A stretch of 64,000 nt of DNA from Oceanospirillaceae bacterium (lineage in GTDB: Bacteria > Pseudomonadota > Gammaproteobacteria > Pseudomonadales > Balneatricaceae), in assembly GCA_013215505.1 (NCBI GenBank), contig JABSQZ010000002.1, positions 62,001 to 126,000 of the forward strand, in the 5' to 3' direction. The notes under the pieces were generated by a model. The model saw nothing but the letters and a program-made list of their open reading frames with translations, made no database searches and was not told the origin of the DNA. The position numbers and the translations under genes are program-made. Shown here in pieces: positions 44,712 to 54,966 of this stretch (position 1 is its first letter; every line of letters begins with the position of its first letter).

Positions 44712-47700
44712 TTAATCAGCTGCATGCTGACTCTCCTGGGCACTGACAGACATAAATACGGCGTACAGGACTGGGACTATCAACAAAGTCAATAGGGTGG
44801 CAAATGTCAGGCCAAACACTATTACCACTGCCATCGACTGGAAAAAAGCATCAAAAAATAGCGGTATAACCCCCAGTGCAGTCGTGAAGGAGCCCAATAC
44901 CACCGGGCGCACTCTGCTAGTAGCTGAGTCGACAATAGCATCAAATCTGGGTTTTCCCTCGGCTATTTCAAGATCCATCTGATCGACTAAAATGATGCCA
45001 TTTTGGATCAGCAGACCGGATAGGGATAACAGTCCAAGGATACCCATAAATTCCAGCGGGATACCGGTAACCACCAAACCAAACACTACCCCTATGGACG
45101 CCAACGGTACGACCAGCCAAATCACTAGGGGCTGGCGGATTTTTCCGAACAGGGCCACTACCACTAAAACCATCGCCAGAAAGCCCAGCGGTAGGGTGGA
45201 CATTAAGTCGCCACTGGATTCGCTCGAATCTCCCTGCTCCCCTCCCCAGCTAAAGTTGTAGCCGTCGGGTAATTCGATCGCCTCTATCTTTGGGCCGATG
45301 CGCTGTAACAAATCGGCAGCTAACTCATTTGGGTAAGGATCTGTCTGTGCTTTAATTAAAAAGATGCGGTTTTTACTGCGAATTTGACCATCGCGCCAAA
45401 TAGTCCTGAAGCCATCGGTGACTTGGCTGATAGGGACAGCTTCGCCGCTGAGGCTACTGAGCACCTGAATCTTCTTAATATCATTAATACCCGCATTTTG
45501 GCTATTGGGTATCCTGGATATAATGGGTATTAAATCCTGGCCCTCACGGTACTCACCGATTTTCTCGCCGGAGTAATAATTGAGCAGGGCAGTGGCTAAG
45601 TCTTTCCTGGATATGCCGGCGCGACGGCCTTTTATTTCTGAGTAAATAGGTTCGATTATGCTTACCGGATCGCGCCAGTCATCTTTAATCGACAGGGCGC
45701 CACCGTCGGCGGCCATAATGGCCTTCGCCTGATTAGCCAGCTGTCTTAAAATCTTAGGATCGGGTCCGCTAAACTCAGCTTCAATTTTAGAGCCGCCTCC
45801 GGGGCCCAGTACAAAGCGCCAGGCCTTAGCTTGCGCCTCGGGGAAATTATCAGCGATGAATCCCTGCACCACGGGCATCATGGCATCGATTTCGCGGTAG
45901 TCATCGACCCTGACCAAAAACTGACCGTAAGAGCTGTTAGCTGATTCAGAGGAATAGGTAAGCATATAACGGATACCGCCACCGCCGATTAAGGTCTGCA
46001 CCGCATTCACGCCTTGCAGTTGTTGCAAGAAAGCCTCAATTTCAAGCATGTCTCGCTCGGTGCGCTCAATACGAGTGCCTTCAGGTAACCAGTAATCTAC
46101 CACCATTTGCGGTGAAGTGGATTGCGGGAAGAAGCCCTTAGTCATAAACTGGCTGCCCCAGATGGACAGGGCAAACAGACCGACGACAAAGGCTATCACC
46201 AGATAGCGGAAGTTCAATGCCCAGCGCATTAACTGTTTGTATTTGACAAAAAACAGGCTTGGCTGTGAACTCGCTGAACTGTTTTTCTGAAGAATTTTAT
46301 CGGGAAAAACCCAGTAACAAGCCAGCGGGGTAATGGTCATGGCAAACAGCCAGCTAAATAACAGTGCAATCATTACGACCCAAAACAGGTCACCGGTGAA
46401 TTCAGCCGTGGAGCCCGGGGCAAACCCTATCGGAGCGAAGGCGATAACGCCCACCATAGTCCCGGCCAGCAGCGGCCACTTGGTCTGGCTGACAATCTCT
46501 TTGGCTATGGCTATTTTGTTTTTGCCGTTTTGCACCCCCACTAAAATAGCTTCTGTGATCACTACTGCGTTATCGACCATCATCCCCAGGGCGATGATCA
46601 GCGCCCCGAGTGAAATACGGTGGATGGGAACACCGGTGATGTGCATGGTCGCCAAGGTTGCAGCGACAGTCGTCAGCAAGATGAAAGCCATCACTATGGC
46701 AGAGTGCCTGCCCATAAAGAGGAACAGTGAGACAATCACTATGAGTAGTGCGGCGAGTACGTTGAGAACAAAATTGTCGACTGATGCTTCAACAATATTG
46801 CCCTGGTGATAGTACTCTTGTACTTCAATGCCAAGCGGTCTGCGACTCTCTGACTCGCGCATCTTTTGGTCAACCGCCTTGCCAATAACCACAACATTGG
46901 CACCGGAGACATTGGCAACGCCGAAGGCGATCGCTCTCTTGCCGTTATACCTGATGATTTTAGTGGCCGGCGTCTTGTAGCCGCGATAAACCTTAGCGAT
47001 ATCTTTGAGGTAGATTATTTTGCCATCGCTGGCGTTAGCGACTAATAAGTTCTTGATCGAATCGATTGAGTCTATCGCTCCAGAGGGGTCAATTACGATG
47101 CGTTGATCACCAATGTTGATACTGCCTGCGGCCACCACAGAATTTTGCTGTGCCAATATGTCGTAGAGTTTTTGGATTGAAACTCCTAGCGCAGCGGTGT
47201 TTTCACGGGAAATTTCAACAAAAATGGCCTCGTCGCGCTCGCCTGCCAATATGACCTTAGCAACACCTTTAACTTGCAGAATATCTTTTTGCAGTTGCTT
47301 GGCATAGGCGCGCAACTCCGCGTAGCTGTAGTCATCTCCGGTGATCAGATAGGAGAGCCCGTACAAGTCGCCGAAGTCATCGTTAACCCTTGGCGGGTGT
47401 GTCGCCTGTGGCAGAGAACTTTCAGCGTCTTTGATTTTGTTGCGAAGCTTGGTCCAGATAACCTGCAAATCTTCTTTGGTCTTGGAAAATTCAAATTTAA
47501 TTTCGACGGTGATCTCAGAGACACCGGCTGAAGATTTAGTATTGATGTTTTTTACTTCCTGCATTTGTTGCAGGGCCGTTTCCAGTGGTTCGGTGACTTC
47601 CCGGGCTACTTCTTCCGGGCTGGCTCCCGGGTATTGAGTGAAGATAATGGCATTTCTAATGGTAAATTCAGGATCTTCGAATCTGGGCATTTCCTGATAG

Positions 47701-47783
47701 GCGTTCCAGCCACCAAACAGAGCTAACAAGATGACGATAACACTAAGAAGCGGGTTCTTAATCGAGACTTCTGCGAGGTTCAT
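44712..47783 (-). CDS. RND efflux pump inner-membrane subunit
   Basis: 1023 residues with the RND layout: TM1, a large periplasmic loop, TM2-6, TM7, a second large loop and TM8-12. It begins with the conserved phenylalanine-free AEVSIKNPLLSVIVILLALF. TM4 has the proton-relay aspartate in GALIIALGMMVDNAVVITEA; GSFTTALGVIPLFFDAFFQS is near the end. It belongs to the AcrB-like hydrophobe/drug class, with no heavy-metal motif, although the exact substrate is unknown. The adaptor gene lies 18 nt upstream; no TolC-like gene is present. Confidence 0.88.
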   Translation of the reverse strand: MNLAEVSIKNPLLSVIVILLALFGGWNAYQEMPRFEDPEFTIRNAIIFTQYPGASPEEVAREVTEPLETALQQMQEVKNINTKSSAGVSEITVEIKFEFSKTKEDLQVIWTKLRNKIKDAESSLPQATHPPRVNDDFGDLYGLSYLITGDDYSYAELRAYAKQLQKDILQVKGVAKVILAGERDEAIFVEISRENTAALGVSIQKLYDILAQQNSVVAAGSINIGDQRIVIDPSGAIDSIDSIKNLLVANASDGKIIYLKDIAKVYRGYKTPATKIIRYNGKRAIAFGVANVSGANVVVIGKAVDQKMRESESRRPLGIEVQEYYHQGNIVEASVDNFVLNVLAALLIVIVSLFLFMGRHSAIVMAFILLTTVAATLATMHITGVPIHRISLGALIIALGMMVDNAVVITEAILVGVQNGKNKIAIAKEIVSQTKWPLLAGTMVGVIAFAPIGFAPGSTAEFTGDLFWVVMIALLFSWLFAMTITPLACYWVFPDKILQKNSSASSQPSLFFVKYKQLMRWALNFRYLVIAFVVGLFALSIWGSQFMTKGFFPQSTSPQMVVDYWLPEGTRIERTERDMLEIEAFLQQLQGVNAVQTLIGGGGIRYMLTYSSESANSSYGQFLVRVDDYREIDAMMPVVQGFIADNFPEAQAKAWRFVLGPGGGSKIEAEFSGPDPKILRQLANQAKAIMAADGGALSIKDDWRDPVSIIEPIYSEIKGRRAGISRKDLATALLNYYSGEKIGEYREGQDLIPIISRIPNSQNAGINDIKKIQVLSSLSGEAVPISQVTDGFRTIWRDGQIRSKNRIFLIKAQTDPYPNELAADLLQRIGPKIEAIELPDGYNFSWGGEQGDSSESSGDLMSTLPLGFLAMVLVVVALFGKIRQPLVIWLVVPLASIGVVFGLVVTGIPLEFMGILGLLSLSGLLIQNGIILVDQMDLEIAEGKPRFDAIVDSATSRVRPVVLGSFTTALGVIPLFFDAFFQSMAVVIVFGLTFATLLTLLIVPVLYAVFMSVSAQESQHAAD

Positions 47784-47801
47784 AGCTTGATCCTTAAGTG
47801 A

Positions 47802-48887
47802 CTAGGGCTTAATTGACCAAGGGCGAACTATCATCCCCTGCGATAAGTATGAAACGCCTGCGCCAACGATCATTTCTCCTACTTGCAACCCCTTAGCGAC
47901 TGCTAAGGTTTCGCCAACGCCGCTAACCAGGCTGATGTTTCTGCGTGTTACTTGCATGGATTCGGGTTCGACTACCCAAACGTACTTTTGCTGTCCATCG
48001 ATAGCGATCGCGGTCAGTGGAATCATGATTTTGCTCTGATTATTCACCAGGCTCGGATCTTTAAACCAGACCAGCGCATTCATTCCCGGCAAGATGATCA
48101 GGTTTTCCGGGGCTTCGAATGAGAAAGTAACTTCATGTGTCTGAGAGCTGACATCAGCCTGTAGGCTCACTTCTTTGAACATCGCCGGGATACGTAATAG
48201 AGGCGCGGCATCAACAGTGATGTAAGAACCGCTGGCGGTTCTGGTGTCAGCAGTTGCTCTGGCGATGATACTGGAAGGTAAGTTAAAAGTAGCTTCTAAG
48301 CCGCCCGTGCCCAAAATAGTGACCGCCGCTTCCCCTGGCTGTACTACTTGCCTGAGCTTTACTGCTACTTTGGCGATGTTGCCGGAAAATGGCGCCACTA
48401 GCACTGAATCTGCCAGGGCTTTCGCAGCAGAGCTGAAACTGGCTTTATCGACATCCCGGGTCGATCTGCGTTTTTCCAGCTCACTGCGTGAAATCGCCCT
48501 GGATTTAATCAGCCGCGCTGCGCGCTGGTATTCTTTGTTGGAGTTGCTGTATTTGGCTTTTGCCGATTGCAATTTAATATTCAGGTCCGCCTGATCCAAT
48601 TTCGCCAGCAGGTCGCCCTTTTGTACTTTTTGCGCTTCGATTATCGGTAGTTCATTGATCAAGCCGCCGATTTCAAAGGCCAATACAGATAACTGACTTG
48701 AGTCAATGACTGCGGGATAGCTGAGAAGATGTTCCGATTTAGCGAGCTCTAAGGTCAAAATTTTAGCGGGCCAGATCTTAGTAATTTTTTCGGTAGTTAT
48801 AGCGGTTTCATCGGCGCAGCCGCTGAAGATTAATGTCGCGGCAGCGAAGATTGCGATAACGGAGAAATTTTTAATAGTAATCTGCAT
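47802..48887 (-). CDS. RND efflux periplasmic adaptor (membrane fusion) lipoprotein
   Basis: 361 residues. The N-terminus has a lipobox (LIFSGC), so the mature protein is anchored by lipid at Cys23. The body is a typical adaptor: biotinyl-like motif LIEAQKVQKGDLLAKLDQADL (in parts), a coiled-coil hairpin rich in Lys/Arg/Ala, and beta-barrel segments (VLVAPFSGNIAKVAV and AATVILGTGG region). It bridges the pump and an outer-membrane channel. Probably co-transcribed with the RND gene. Confidence 0.85.
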   Translation of the reverse strand: MQITIKNFSVIAIFAAATLIFSGCADETAITTEKITKIWPAKILTLELAKSEHLLSYPAVIDSSQLSVLAFEIGGLINELPIIEAQKVQKGDLLAKLDQADLNIKLQSAKAKYSNSNKEYQRAARLIKSRAISRSELEKRRSTRDVDKASFSSAAKALADSVLVAPFSGNIAKVAVKLRQVVQPGEAAVTILGTGGLEATFNLPSSIIARATADTRTASGSYITVDAAPLLRIPAMFKEVSLQADVSSQTHEVTFSFEAPENLIILPGMNALVWFKDPSLVNNQSKIMIPLTAIAIDGQQKYVWVVEPESMQVTRRNISLVSGVGETLAVAKGLQVGEMIVGAGVSYLSQGMIVRPWSIKP

Positions 48888-49068
48888 GAGTGATGGCCCT
48901 TAGGTCCGTATTTAAGACATTGATCGACAGATGATAAGCGTTAATAGAGTATCAATCTAGGCTGTGCTATTGAAGGGTTTAATAGCGCAATGATGCGTTA
49001 ATCTGCGCGCTGGAGCTAACAGCTGAATGACTGCAGGCGGTGTCGTAGAGTGCCTGCAGTCCCGCCGC

Positions 49069-49764
49069 TTATGTGTTTTCTTTATCTCTGATTTCTGTGA
49101 GGGTTGCAATAAAATTATAGACCCAGACATCTAGCAGTGCTTTAACCGCCTTAACATTATCGGTACCGCTATTGGCGATAGTTGTATCAATCTGCTTAGT
49201 GGCTATCAAGGCAAATACACGCTGTTGCGGCAGTCCCTGTAAGAACTCGACTTCAATGGAGACAGTGGTTATCACATCTTTCTTGTCGGTGATATTCAGG
49301 TAGGCGGCGTTGCCGGCGTTTAACACAATCCTAAAGGGAATAAAGTCAGTGGCGGACAATTCAGGGTCGGCAAACTGAATATCCGAGAAGGCACCGCGGA
49401 TGGTCAGCGAATCAGCACTCACCTGGTCAACTACATTGTAGTTGTTGGCCTGTAATTGACTGCGCATTTTGCTGTGGAAATAACTGGCGAGTTCGGCTAA
49501 TTGCTGCGGATTAAAGTTGTCACTGCTGTGGGTATCAATCCACAGCTCAAAAGGCTCTAATTTAATATCAGTCAGCTGCGCGATAGTGTCGCGATTAAAG
49601 TTTTCAGCTTTGTAGACTTTTGTGAAATCGTATTTTTTTGAGTCGACAAATTGATCGTAATTACCGAGGAATCCCGTTTGCTTCTGGTTGGTAGTCGCCG
49701 CGCAGCCACTGAGCACAATCAAGGCCATTAGCGCGGTGAATATCTGTTTATATCTGCTAATCAT
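49069..49764 (-). CDS. DUF3313 family lipoprotein
   Basis: 231 residues. Signal peptide with lipobox LSGC (mature Cys at about 21), then TGFLGNYDQF, the opening typical of DUF3313 proteins. The remainder is a mixed alpha/beta domain (SADSLTIRGAFSDIQFADP; VEFLQGLPQQRVFALIATKQIDT) ending in an acidic tail. Function unknown. It sits 180 nt downstream of the RND adaptor start, on the same strand but transcribed ahead of it, so a shared transcript with the pump genes is possible. Confidence 0.75.
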   Translation of the reverse strand: MISRYKQIFTALMALIVLSGCAATTNQKQTGFLGNYDQFVDSKKYDFTKVYKAENFNRDTIAQLTDIKLEPFELWIDTHSSDNFNPQQLAELASYFHSKMRSQLQANNYNVVDQVSADSLTIRGAFSDIQFADPELSATDFIPFRIVLNAGNAAYLNITDKKDVITTVSIEVEFLQGLPQQRVFALIATKQIDTTIANSGTDNVKAVKALLDVWVYNFIATLTEIRDKENT

Positions 49765-50216
49765 AATTTAATTCCTAAAGTGTGTGGTAAGGCACCGACC
49801 TTACGGGGGGCAACTACTGCATTTGGACTTTCAACGTATTACTGTGGTTATTATCCACAGCAGTACTATTGTCAGCAACTATCAAATTGATTATTAGAAG
49901 GTTTTCCTGTCATCCTCAATTTGTAGCTCTCTAAATGTTTTCATTTTTGCAGCCCCTGGCGCTAATTCCCGTTTTGTCTCGCACTATTTTCCTTGCAGCT
50001 GAGCCAACTAATAATCAAACAGCCGACCAGAGTAACCACTAAGTCGATGTTTTTAATCCGCTGCCGTTATCGATAGCTGTGGGTGTCGGCGCTTAATTTG
50101 TCCGTTAATTATGCTCAGAAACTGCTGGTTGCGCTTGGCAGCGGGTGCCAATATAAGTGCATAATGTGCCATAATTACAAGGTTAGCCATAAACTCCCCA
50201 GAGAAAAGAAATTCCT
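49765..50216. other. Divergent intergenic region with a palindrome
   Basis: About 450 bases between the DUF3313 and AraC genes. No gene seen. TTGGCA-GCGGG-TGCCAA at 50135-50151 is a perfect 6-5-6 inverted repeat 65 nt before the AraC start, a possible operator. Confidence 0.45.
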
Positions 50217-51230
50217 ATGTCCCAGACCACACTGTTAACTATTCCCAAGTTACTGTCTCAGGTGCTCAGCGTTTATGAGGTCGAGCCGCAGCCAATCTTT
50301 AATCGGGTTGGAATCGATCTTAACCCTGCAGATGTCAAAGACAGCAGAGTTGATATGCAAAAAATGACAGAACTGTGGGAACTCTGTGTGCAGGCAACAG
50401 GAAATACCGAGTTGGGCTTAGTCGCCGCTTCACTGTTTCAACCGGCCTATCTAAAGGGCATAGGCCTGGCGTGGATGGCCAGCGCCAATCTGGAAGAGGG
50501 GCTGCGTCGCTTTGTCGATAACAGCCAGTTAATCAATACCGCCATGCAGTTAGAGTTAATAGAGCAGGGAGATGAGCTGATGATTCAGTATCAGCCAAAA
50601 CTGCCGATGCAGCAGAAGATTAAAGCTAATCAGTGTGCGATTCAATTGGGAGTGGGTTTTTTTCTAAAAATGTTCCGTTTAGCAGCGGGAAAAACTATCC
50701 CTGCCACGGCTGTCTATTTCAGCTATCCGATCGGCGACTCGCAGTCGGCCTACGAAGAATATTTCCAGTGTCCGGTGCACCCAGACAGCAGTCACAACGG
50801 TATCGCTTTTTCTAAGTCGCTGTTAAATGAAATGTTGCCGACACACGATGCCGAATTAGTCGAGCTGAATGAAGCGGCGGTGGGAAAATATATACAGAGC
50901 ATGGGCTCTGGAGAGTGCAGCGAAAAAGTCATCAGATTAGTGACGGATCTGCTCGCCAGCGGCTGTCCCACTGAAGAGACCATTGCCTTTAAAATGCATA
51001 TGAGTAAACGCACACTACAGCGCAAGCTCAGTAGTGAAGGGCAGTCCTATTCGCAACTGCTGAACAGCTTACGTATCGCCTTAGCTAAGCAGTACTTGGT
51101 TGGCAATAGTATTGCAGTGACTGAGATCACCTATCAGTTGGGCTATAGCTCACCTAGTACCTTTGCCAGGGCGTTTAAACAACAGACTGCATTTTCACCG
51201 CTCAAATACCGAGAAGCTTATAGTCAATAA
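50217..51230 (+). CDS. AraC family regulator (OruR-like, arabinose_bd N-domain)
   Basis: 337 residues: the N-terminal arabinose-binding-like domain (LGLVAASLFQPAYLKGIGLAWMASANLEEGLRR) and C-terminal AraC HTH (PTEETIAFKMHMSKRTLQRKL and LGYSSPSTFARAFKQQTAFSPLKYR). OruR-type members regulate amino-acid catabolism such as ornithine use. It is convergent with gabD, with a shared terminator between; target genes are not known. Confidence 0.85.
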   Translation: MSQTTLLTIPKLLSQVLSVYEVEPQPIFNRVGIDLNPADVKDSRVDMQKMTELWELCVQATGNTELGLVAASLFQPAYLKGIGLAWMASANLEEGLRRFVDNSQLINTAMQLELIEQGDELMIQYQPKLPMQQKIKANQCAIQLGVGFFLKMFRLAAGKTIPATAVYFSYPIGDSQSAYEEYFQCPVHPDSSHNGIAFSKSLLNEMLPTHDAELVELNEAAVGKYIQSMGSGECSEKVIRLVTDLLASGCPTEETIAFKMHMSKRTLQRKLSSEGQSYSQLLNSLRIALAKQYLVGNSIAVTEITYQLGYSSPSTFARAFKQQTAFSPLKYREAYSQ

Positions 51231-51250
51231 ATGCATTGCAGTTAACATGC

Positions 51251-51279
51251 AAAGCCACTGAGCACAGCTCAGTGGCTTT
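51251..51279. terminator. Bidirectional terminator between araC-type and gabD genes
   Basis: The 13-bp perfect stem AAAGCCACTGAGC / GCTCAGTGGCTTT with an ACA loop gives U-rich ends on both strands. It lies between convergent genes. Confidence 0.85.
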
Positions 51280-51293
51280 CTACAGGCGAAGTA

Positions 51294-52733
51294 TCAAATC
51301 CCGCCGAGTAACATATATTTCATTTCCAGATAATCATCTATTCCGTATCTAGACCCCTCGCGACCAAGCCCGGATTGTTTGATACCGCCAAAGGGAGCAG
51401 CACAGTTAGAAATTATGCCCTCGTTGATGCCTACCATACCGTATTCCAGGGCCTCTGCTACTCTCCATGCTCTGCCCAGATCCTTAGTGTAAGCGTAGGC
51501 AGCCAGACCGAATTGGGTATCATTGGCCAGAGCAATCGCCTGTTGCTCAGTGTCAAAGCGGAAAATGGGTGCCAGCGGACCAAAAGTCTCTTCCCTGGCC
51601 ACTGTCATTTCGCTGGTCACACCGGTAATCAGGGTCGGGTTAAAGAAGTTAGAGCCTATAGGGTTGCGCTTACCACCACTGATTAAGTTGGCACCTTTGT
51701 GCAGAGCATCCGCTAAGTGTCGCTCTACCTTAACCACCGCTGCCTCATTGATCATCGGCCCTTGATGGATCCCTTGTTGCATGCCGTTGCCCACTGTGAT
51801 CTGCGAGATAGCTGTGGCGAATTTGTCGACAAACTGATCGTGGATACCGGATTGGATCAGAAAGCGGTTAGTGCAGACGCAGGTCTGGCCCGAGTTGCGA
51901 AACTTAGACGCGATAGCCCCGGCCACGGCGGCATCAATGTCTGCATCATCAAAGACAATGAAAGGGGCGTTGCCACCAAGCTCCAGTGAGACTTTTTTCA
52001 CCGTGTCGGCACATTGGCGCAAGAGAATTTTTCCGACATTGGTCGAGCCGGTGAAACTGAGCTTGCGCACGGTATCATTGCTGGTCATTTCACCGCCGAT
52101 AGCGATAGCATCTCCGGTGACTACGTTGAAGATACCGGCGGGTATCCCCGCCTCTTCTGCCAGTGCCGCCAGTGCCAGTGCAGAGTAAGGAGTATCCGGT
52201 GCCGGTTTAACGATGAATGGGCAGCCGGCCATCATCGCCGGTGCACACTTACGACTGATCATGGAAGTCGGGAAATTCCAGGGGGTGATAGCGGCGACTA
52301 CGCCAATAGGTTGCTTGAGGACAACGATGCGCGCGCCTTTTTTATGTGAGGGGATAATGTCCCCATAGATACGTTTGCCCTCTTCTGCATACCACTCAAT
52401 ATAACTGGCGCCATACAAAACTTCACCGCGGGCTTCCGCCAGAGGCTTGCCCTGCTCTAAGGTTAAAATTTCTGCCAGTAAATCGGCGTTCTCAATCATC
52501 AGCTCATACCAGCGGCGCATTAACGCGCTGCGCTCCCCGGCGGTCATCTCTGCCCATTGCCCTTTAGCGCTCTCAGCGGCTTCAATTGCCATCTTGGTTT
52601 CGCGGGCACCTAACATAGGTACCGTGCCCAGTAGACTACCATCGGCTGGGTTGAAAATTTGTTGTACTGCTCCATCACTGCTATCGACCCATTTACCAGC
52701 AATGTAAGCTTGTTGTTTAAATAGTTTGTTCAT
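51294..52733 (-). CDS. gabD: Succinate-semialdehyde dehydrogenase (NADP+), GabD type
   Basis: 479 residues. The aldehyde dehydrogenase motifs are complete: ITPWNFPTSMISRKCAPA, catalytic Glu in VSLELGGNAPFIVFDDADID, nucleophile Cys in FRNSGQTCVCTNRFL, and the C-terminal GGIKQSGLGREGSRYGIDDYL. The pattern GQTCVCTNR matches the GabD subfamily, which oxidises succinate semialdehyde from GABA or putrescine breakdown; glutarate semialdehyde is an alternative. It is solitary, convergent with the AraC gene and divergent from codA. Confidence 0.85.
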   Translation of the reverse strand: MNKLFKQQAYIAGKWVDSSDGAVQQIFNPADGSLLGTVPMLGARETKMAIEAAESAKGQWAEMTAGERSALMRRWYELMIENADLLAEILTLEQGKPLAEARGEVLYGASYIEWYAEEGKRIYGDIIPSHKKGARIVVLKQPIGVVAAITPWNFPTSMISRKCAPAMMAGCPFIVKPAPDTPYSALALAALAEEAGIPAGIFNVVTGDAIAIGGEMTSNDTVRKLSFTGSTNVGKILLRQCADTVKKVSLELGGNAPFIVFDDADIDAAVAGAIASKFRNSGQTCVCTNRFLIQSGIHDQFVDKFATAISQITVGNGMQQGIHQGPMINEAAVVKVERHLADALHKGANLISGGKRNPIGSNFFNPTLITGVTSEMTVAREETFGPLAPIFRFDTEQQAIALANDTQFGLAAYAYTKDLGRAWRVAEALEYGMVGINEGIISNCAAPFGGIKQSGLGREGSRYGIDDYLEMKYMLLGGI

Positions 52734-53055
52734 TGTTTGATCTCAGTTAGGTGCATTGCAGCTGGGCTATAAGCATAGTTCAGAGGCAGTGATTTAGCAG
52801 AGGTTAATCTAGATTGTTAACATCTTAACGTTTTTTTTGTTAGTAGCCAATAGCGCTATTGTGCTGGCGAGTTTGGCAATAATAGCAAATACTTATAGCA
52901 CATATCTGCGCCGGTAAAAGGGCTCAATTACAGATAGATTATGGGTCCATGAACGGCAATTTAATTAAACGGCAGCCGGGTTATTCACCAGTTCCTAATG
53001 CAATACATTACTGTTAGTGTAAGCTGCCCTGGCGGTATTTATTAAGGATTAGAAG
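52734..53055. other. Divergent intergenic region gabD/codA, nothing recognised
   Basis: About 320 bases containing the promoters of gabD and codA. No small gene, riboswitch or clear operator was seen. Confidence 0.45.
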
Positions 53056-54336
53056 ATGCTGGATTTACTGATTAAAAACGTTAACTTAAGCAGTGGTGAA
53101 AAAAACGTCGATATTGCCGTTATGGATGGAAAAATTACGGCTATTGCCACGCAAATCAATGCCGATGCTGTCAGAGAAATCTCCGGCAACGGGCAGCTGG
53201 CCACAGCGCCTTTTGTCGACAGTCATTTTCACATGGATTCTGCATTGAGTCTGGGTCAGCCGCGGCTCAATCAAAGCGGCACGCTACTGGAGGGAATTGC
53301 TCTGTGGGGCGAGCTCAAACCCACCTTGACGGTAGAGTCGATTAAGGCGCGGGCGCTGGAGTTGTGCAAGTGGTCGATCGCGCGGGGCACCCTGGCGATT
53401 CGCTCCCATGTAGATATCAGTGATGACAGATTGCTGGCGGTGGATGCGCTGTTAGAAGTGCGTCACGAGATGCAAGACTACATTGACATACAGTTAGTGG
53501 CTTTCCCCCAAGATGGCTTTTTACGTTATCCCAGGGCCGAACAAAACTTATTGCGCGCCCTGGATAAAGGGGTCGATGTCGTAGGGGGAATTCCACATTT
53601 TGAGCGCACTATGACCGAGGGAGCTGCCTCTATCCGCCGTCTCTGTGAAATTGCCAGCGAACGCGGTTTATTAGTAGATATGCACTGCGACGAAAGTGAT
53701 GATCCGATGTCGCGGCATATAGAAACTTTAGCGTATGAGACCCAAAGACAGGGGCTGCAAGGTAGGGTGACAGGTTCACATTTAACGTCCATGCACTCTA
53801 TGGACAATTATTATGTGTCGAAATTATTGCCGCTGATCCGCGAGGCGCAAGTGCACGTAGTGGCCAATCCGCTGATCAATATTACCTTGCAGGGGCGCAG
53901 TGATAGCTATCCGAAAAGACGTGGCATGACCCGTGTCCCGGAGATGTTGGCAGCGGGTATTAATGTCGCTTTTGGCCACGACTGCGTCATGGATCCCTGG
54001 TACAGTTTTGGCACTCATGACATGTTGGATGTGGCGCACATGGGGCTGCATGTGGCGCAGATGACCGGTGTAGAGCAAATGCATGCAGCCTTTGCCGCGG
54101 TCACCGAAAATGCCGCCAAGGTGATGCATTTACCTGACTATGGTCTGAAGGTCGGTGCCAACGCCGATATTGTGATATTGGAAGCTGGCAGCGCCATAGA
54201 AGCTTTGCAGTTACGCCCTGAACGCCTGTATGTAATTCGTCGCGGCCAGGTCATCGCCAGCACTGCCCCTAAACAGTGCCAGTTGCACTTAGCGGGCACA
54301 AGTGAGTCAATCAACTTCAGTAAGGGGCTGTTCTAA
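53056..54336 (+). CDS. codA: Cytosine deaminase / creatinine deaminase-type amidohydrolase
   Basis: 426 residues, close in length and sequence to E. coli CodA (427). Metal ligands of the amidohydrolase fold are visible: HFH in FVDSHFHMDSALSLGQP (residues 54-70), His in LLVDMHCDESDDPMSRH, His in GSHLTSMHS, and Asp in FGHDCVMDPW. Also NPLINITLQGRSDSYPKRRG. It deaminates cytosine to uracil. Some close relatives also or mainly deaminate creatinine to N-methylhydantoin, relevant here because creatinase and a hydantoinase-type gene are near; the two activities cannot be told apart from sequence by eye. Convergent with an Lrp gene. Confidence 0.85.
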   Translation: MLDLLIKNVNLSSGEKNVDIAVMDGKITAIATQINADAVREISGNGQLATAPFVDSHFHMDSALSLGQPRLNQSGTLLEGIALWGELKPTLTVESIKARALELCKWSIARGTLAIRSHVDISDDRLLAVDALLEVRHEMQDYIDIQLVAFPQDGFLRYPRAEQNLLRALDKGVDVVGGIPHFERTMTEGAASIRRLCEIASERGLLVDMHCDESDDPMSRHIETLAYETQRQGLQGRVTGSHLTSMHSMDNYYVSKLLPLIREAQVHVVANPLINITLQGRSDSYPKRRGMTRVPEMLAAGINVAFGHDCVMDPWYSFGTHDMLDVAHMGLHVAQMTGVEQMHAAFAAVTENAAKVMHLPDYGLKVGANADIVILEAGSAIEALQLRPERLYVIRRGQVIASTAPKQCQLHLAGTSESINFSKGLF

Positions 54337-54352
54337 CGTGTCTTTAGGTCCA

Positions 54353-54820
54353 CTATTCTAAGGGGATAGCTAAACTGGTTTTGACATTATCCATGCTGAT
54401 TCTGCTACTGAATTTGATGATGTTCAGGTTGTTTAAAAACAAACTTCGGGTTAACAGCTCGTATTCCTGGATGTTACTAACGCTGATAATCACTGCAAAG
54501 TCGACATCCCCCGCCAGGTAATAACATTGTTGCACGGCGGGGCAGTCTCTCATCAAGGCTTTAAAGCCCTCGATGGCGACAGTACCGCCTTTGTTAAACT
54601 TAACTTCCACTATAATTGTCAGACGACTTTGCAGCGCGGCGGCATTCAGTATTGCCACTTCGCTGTGGATTACCCCGCTATCGCGCAATTTTTTTATTCT
54701 TCGCTGACAGGCAGTGGCCGACAACCCGACTATCGCACCTAACTGTTCAGTACTTTGCCGGCAATTAAGTTGCAGCTGCTGCAAAATTTTTCGATCGAGT
54801 TTATCAAAGGCTTCAGGCAT
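54353..54820 (-). CDS. Lrp/AsnC family regulator of the divergent DMT exporter
   Basis: About 155 residues: HTH (LDRKILQQLQLNCRQSTEQLGAIVGLSATACQRRI, in parts) and the RAM domain (CYYLAGDVDFAVIISVSNIQEYELL). The start at 54820 (MPEAFDKLD) begins the usual Lrp N-terminus; longer in-frame starts at 54835 and 54895 have no better ribosome site. It is divergent from an EamA transporter, a common regulator/exporter pairing for amino acids. Confidence 0.8.
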   Translation of the reverse strand: MPEAFDKLDRKILQQLQLNCRQSTEQLGAIVGLSATACQRRIKKLRDSGVIHSEVAILNAAALQSRLTIIVEVKFNKGGTVAIEGFKALMRDCPAVQQCYYLAGDVDFAVIISVSNIQEYELLTRSLFLNNLNIIKFSSRISMDNVKTSLAIPLE

Positions 54821-54966
54821 GGCGCAGAAATTCATCTTATTGGTTAATATTACGCAGTATTTATAACTTAAATGAGCACTGATTGCAGCATGCAATGCGA
54901 ATTTATCCGTTAAACTGACCTTGAAGATAACAGCAACACTTTATCACTCGACTTGATGGATGACTA

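Noticed and set aside
50134-50151. TTGGCA-N5-TGCCAA as a sigma54 promoter
   Set aside because: The GG-GC spacing is 8, not 10. It is kept only as a possible operator palindrome.
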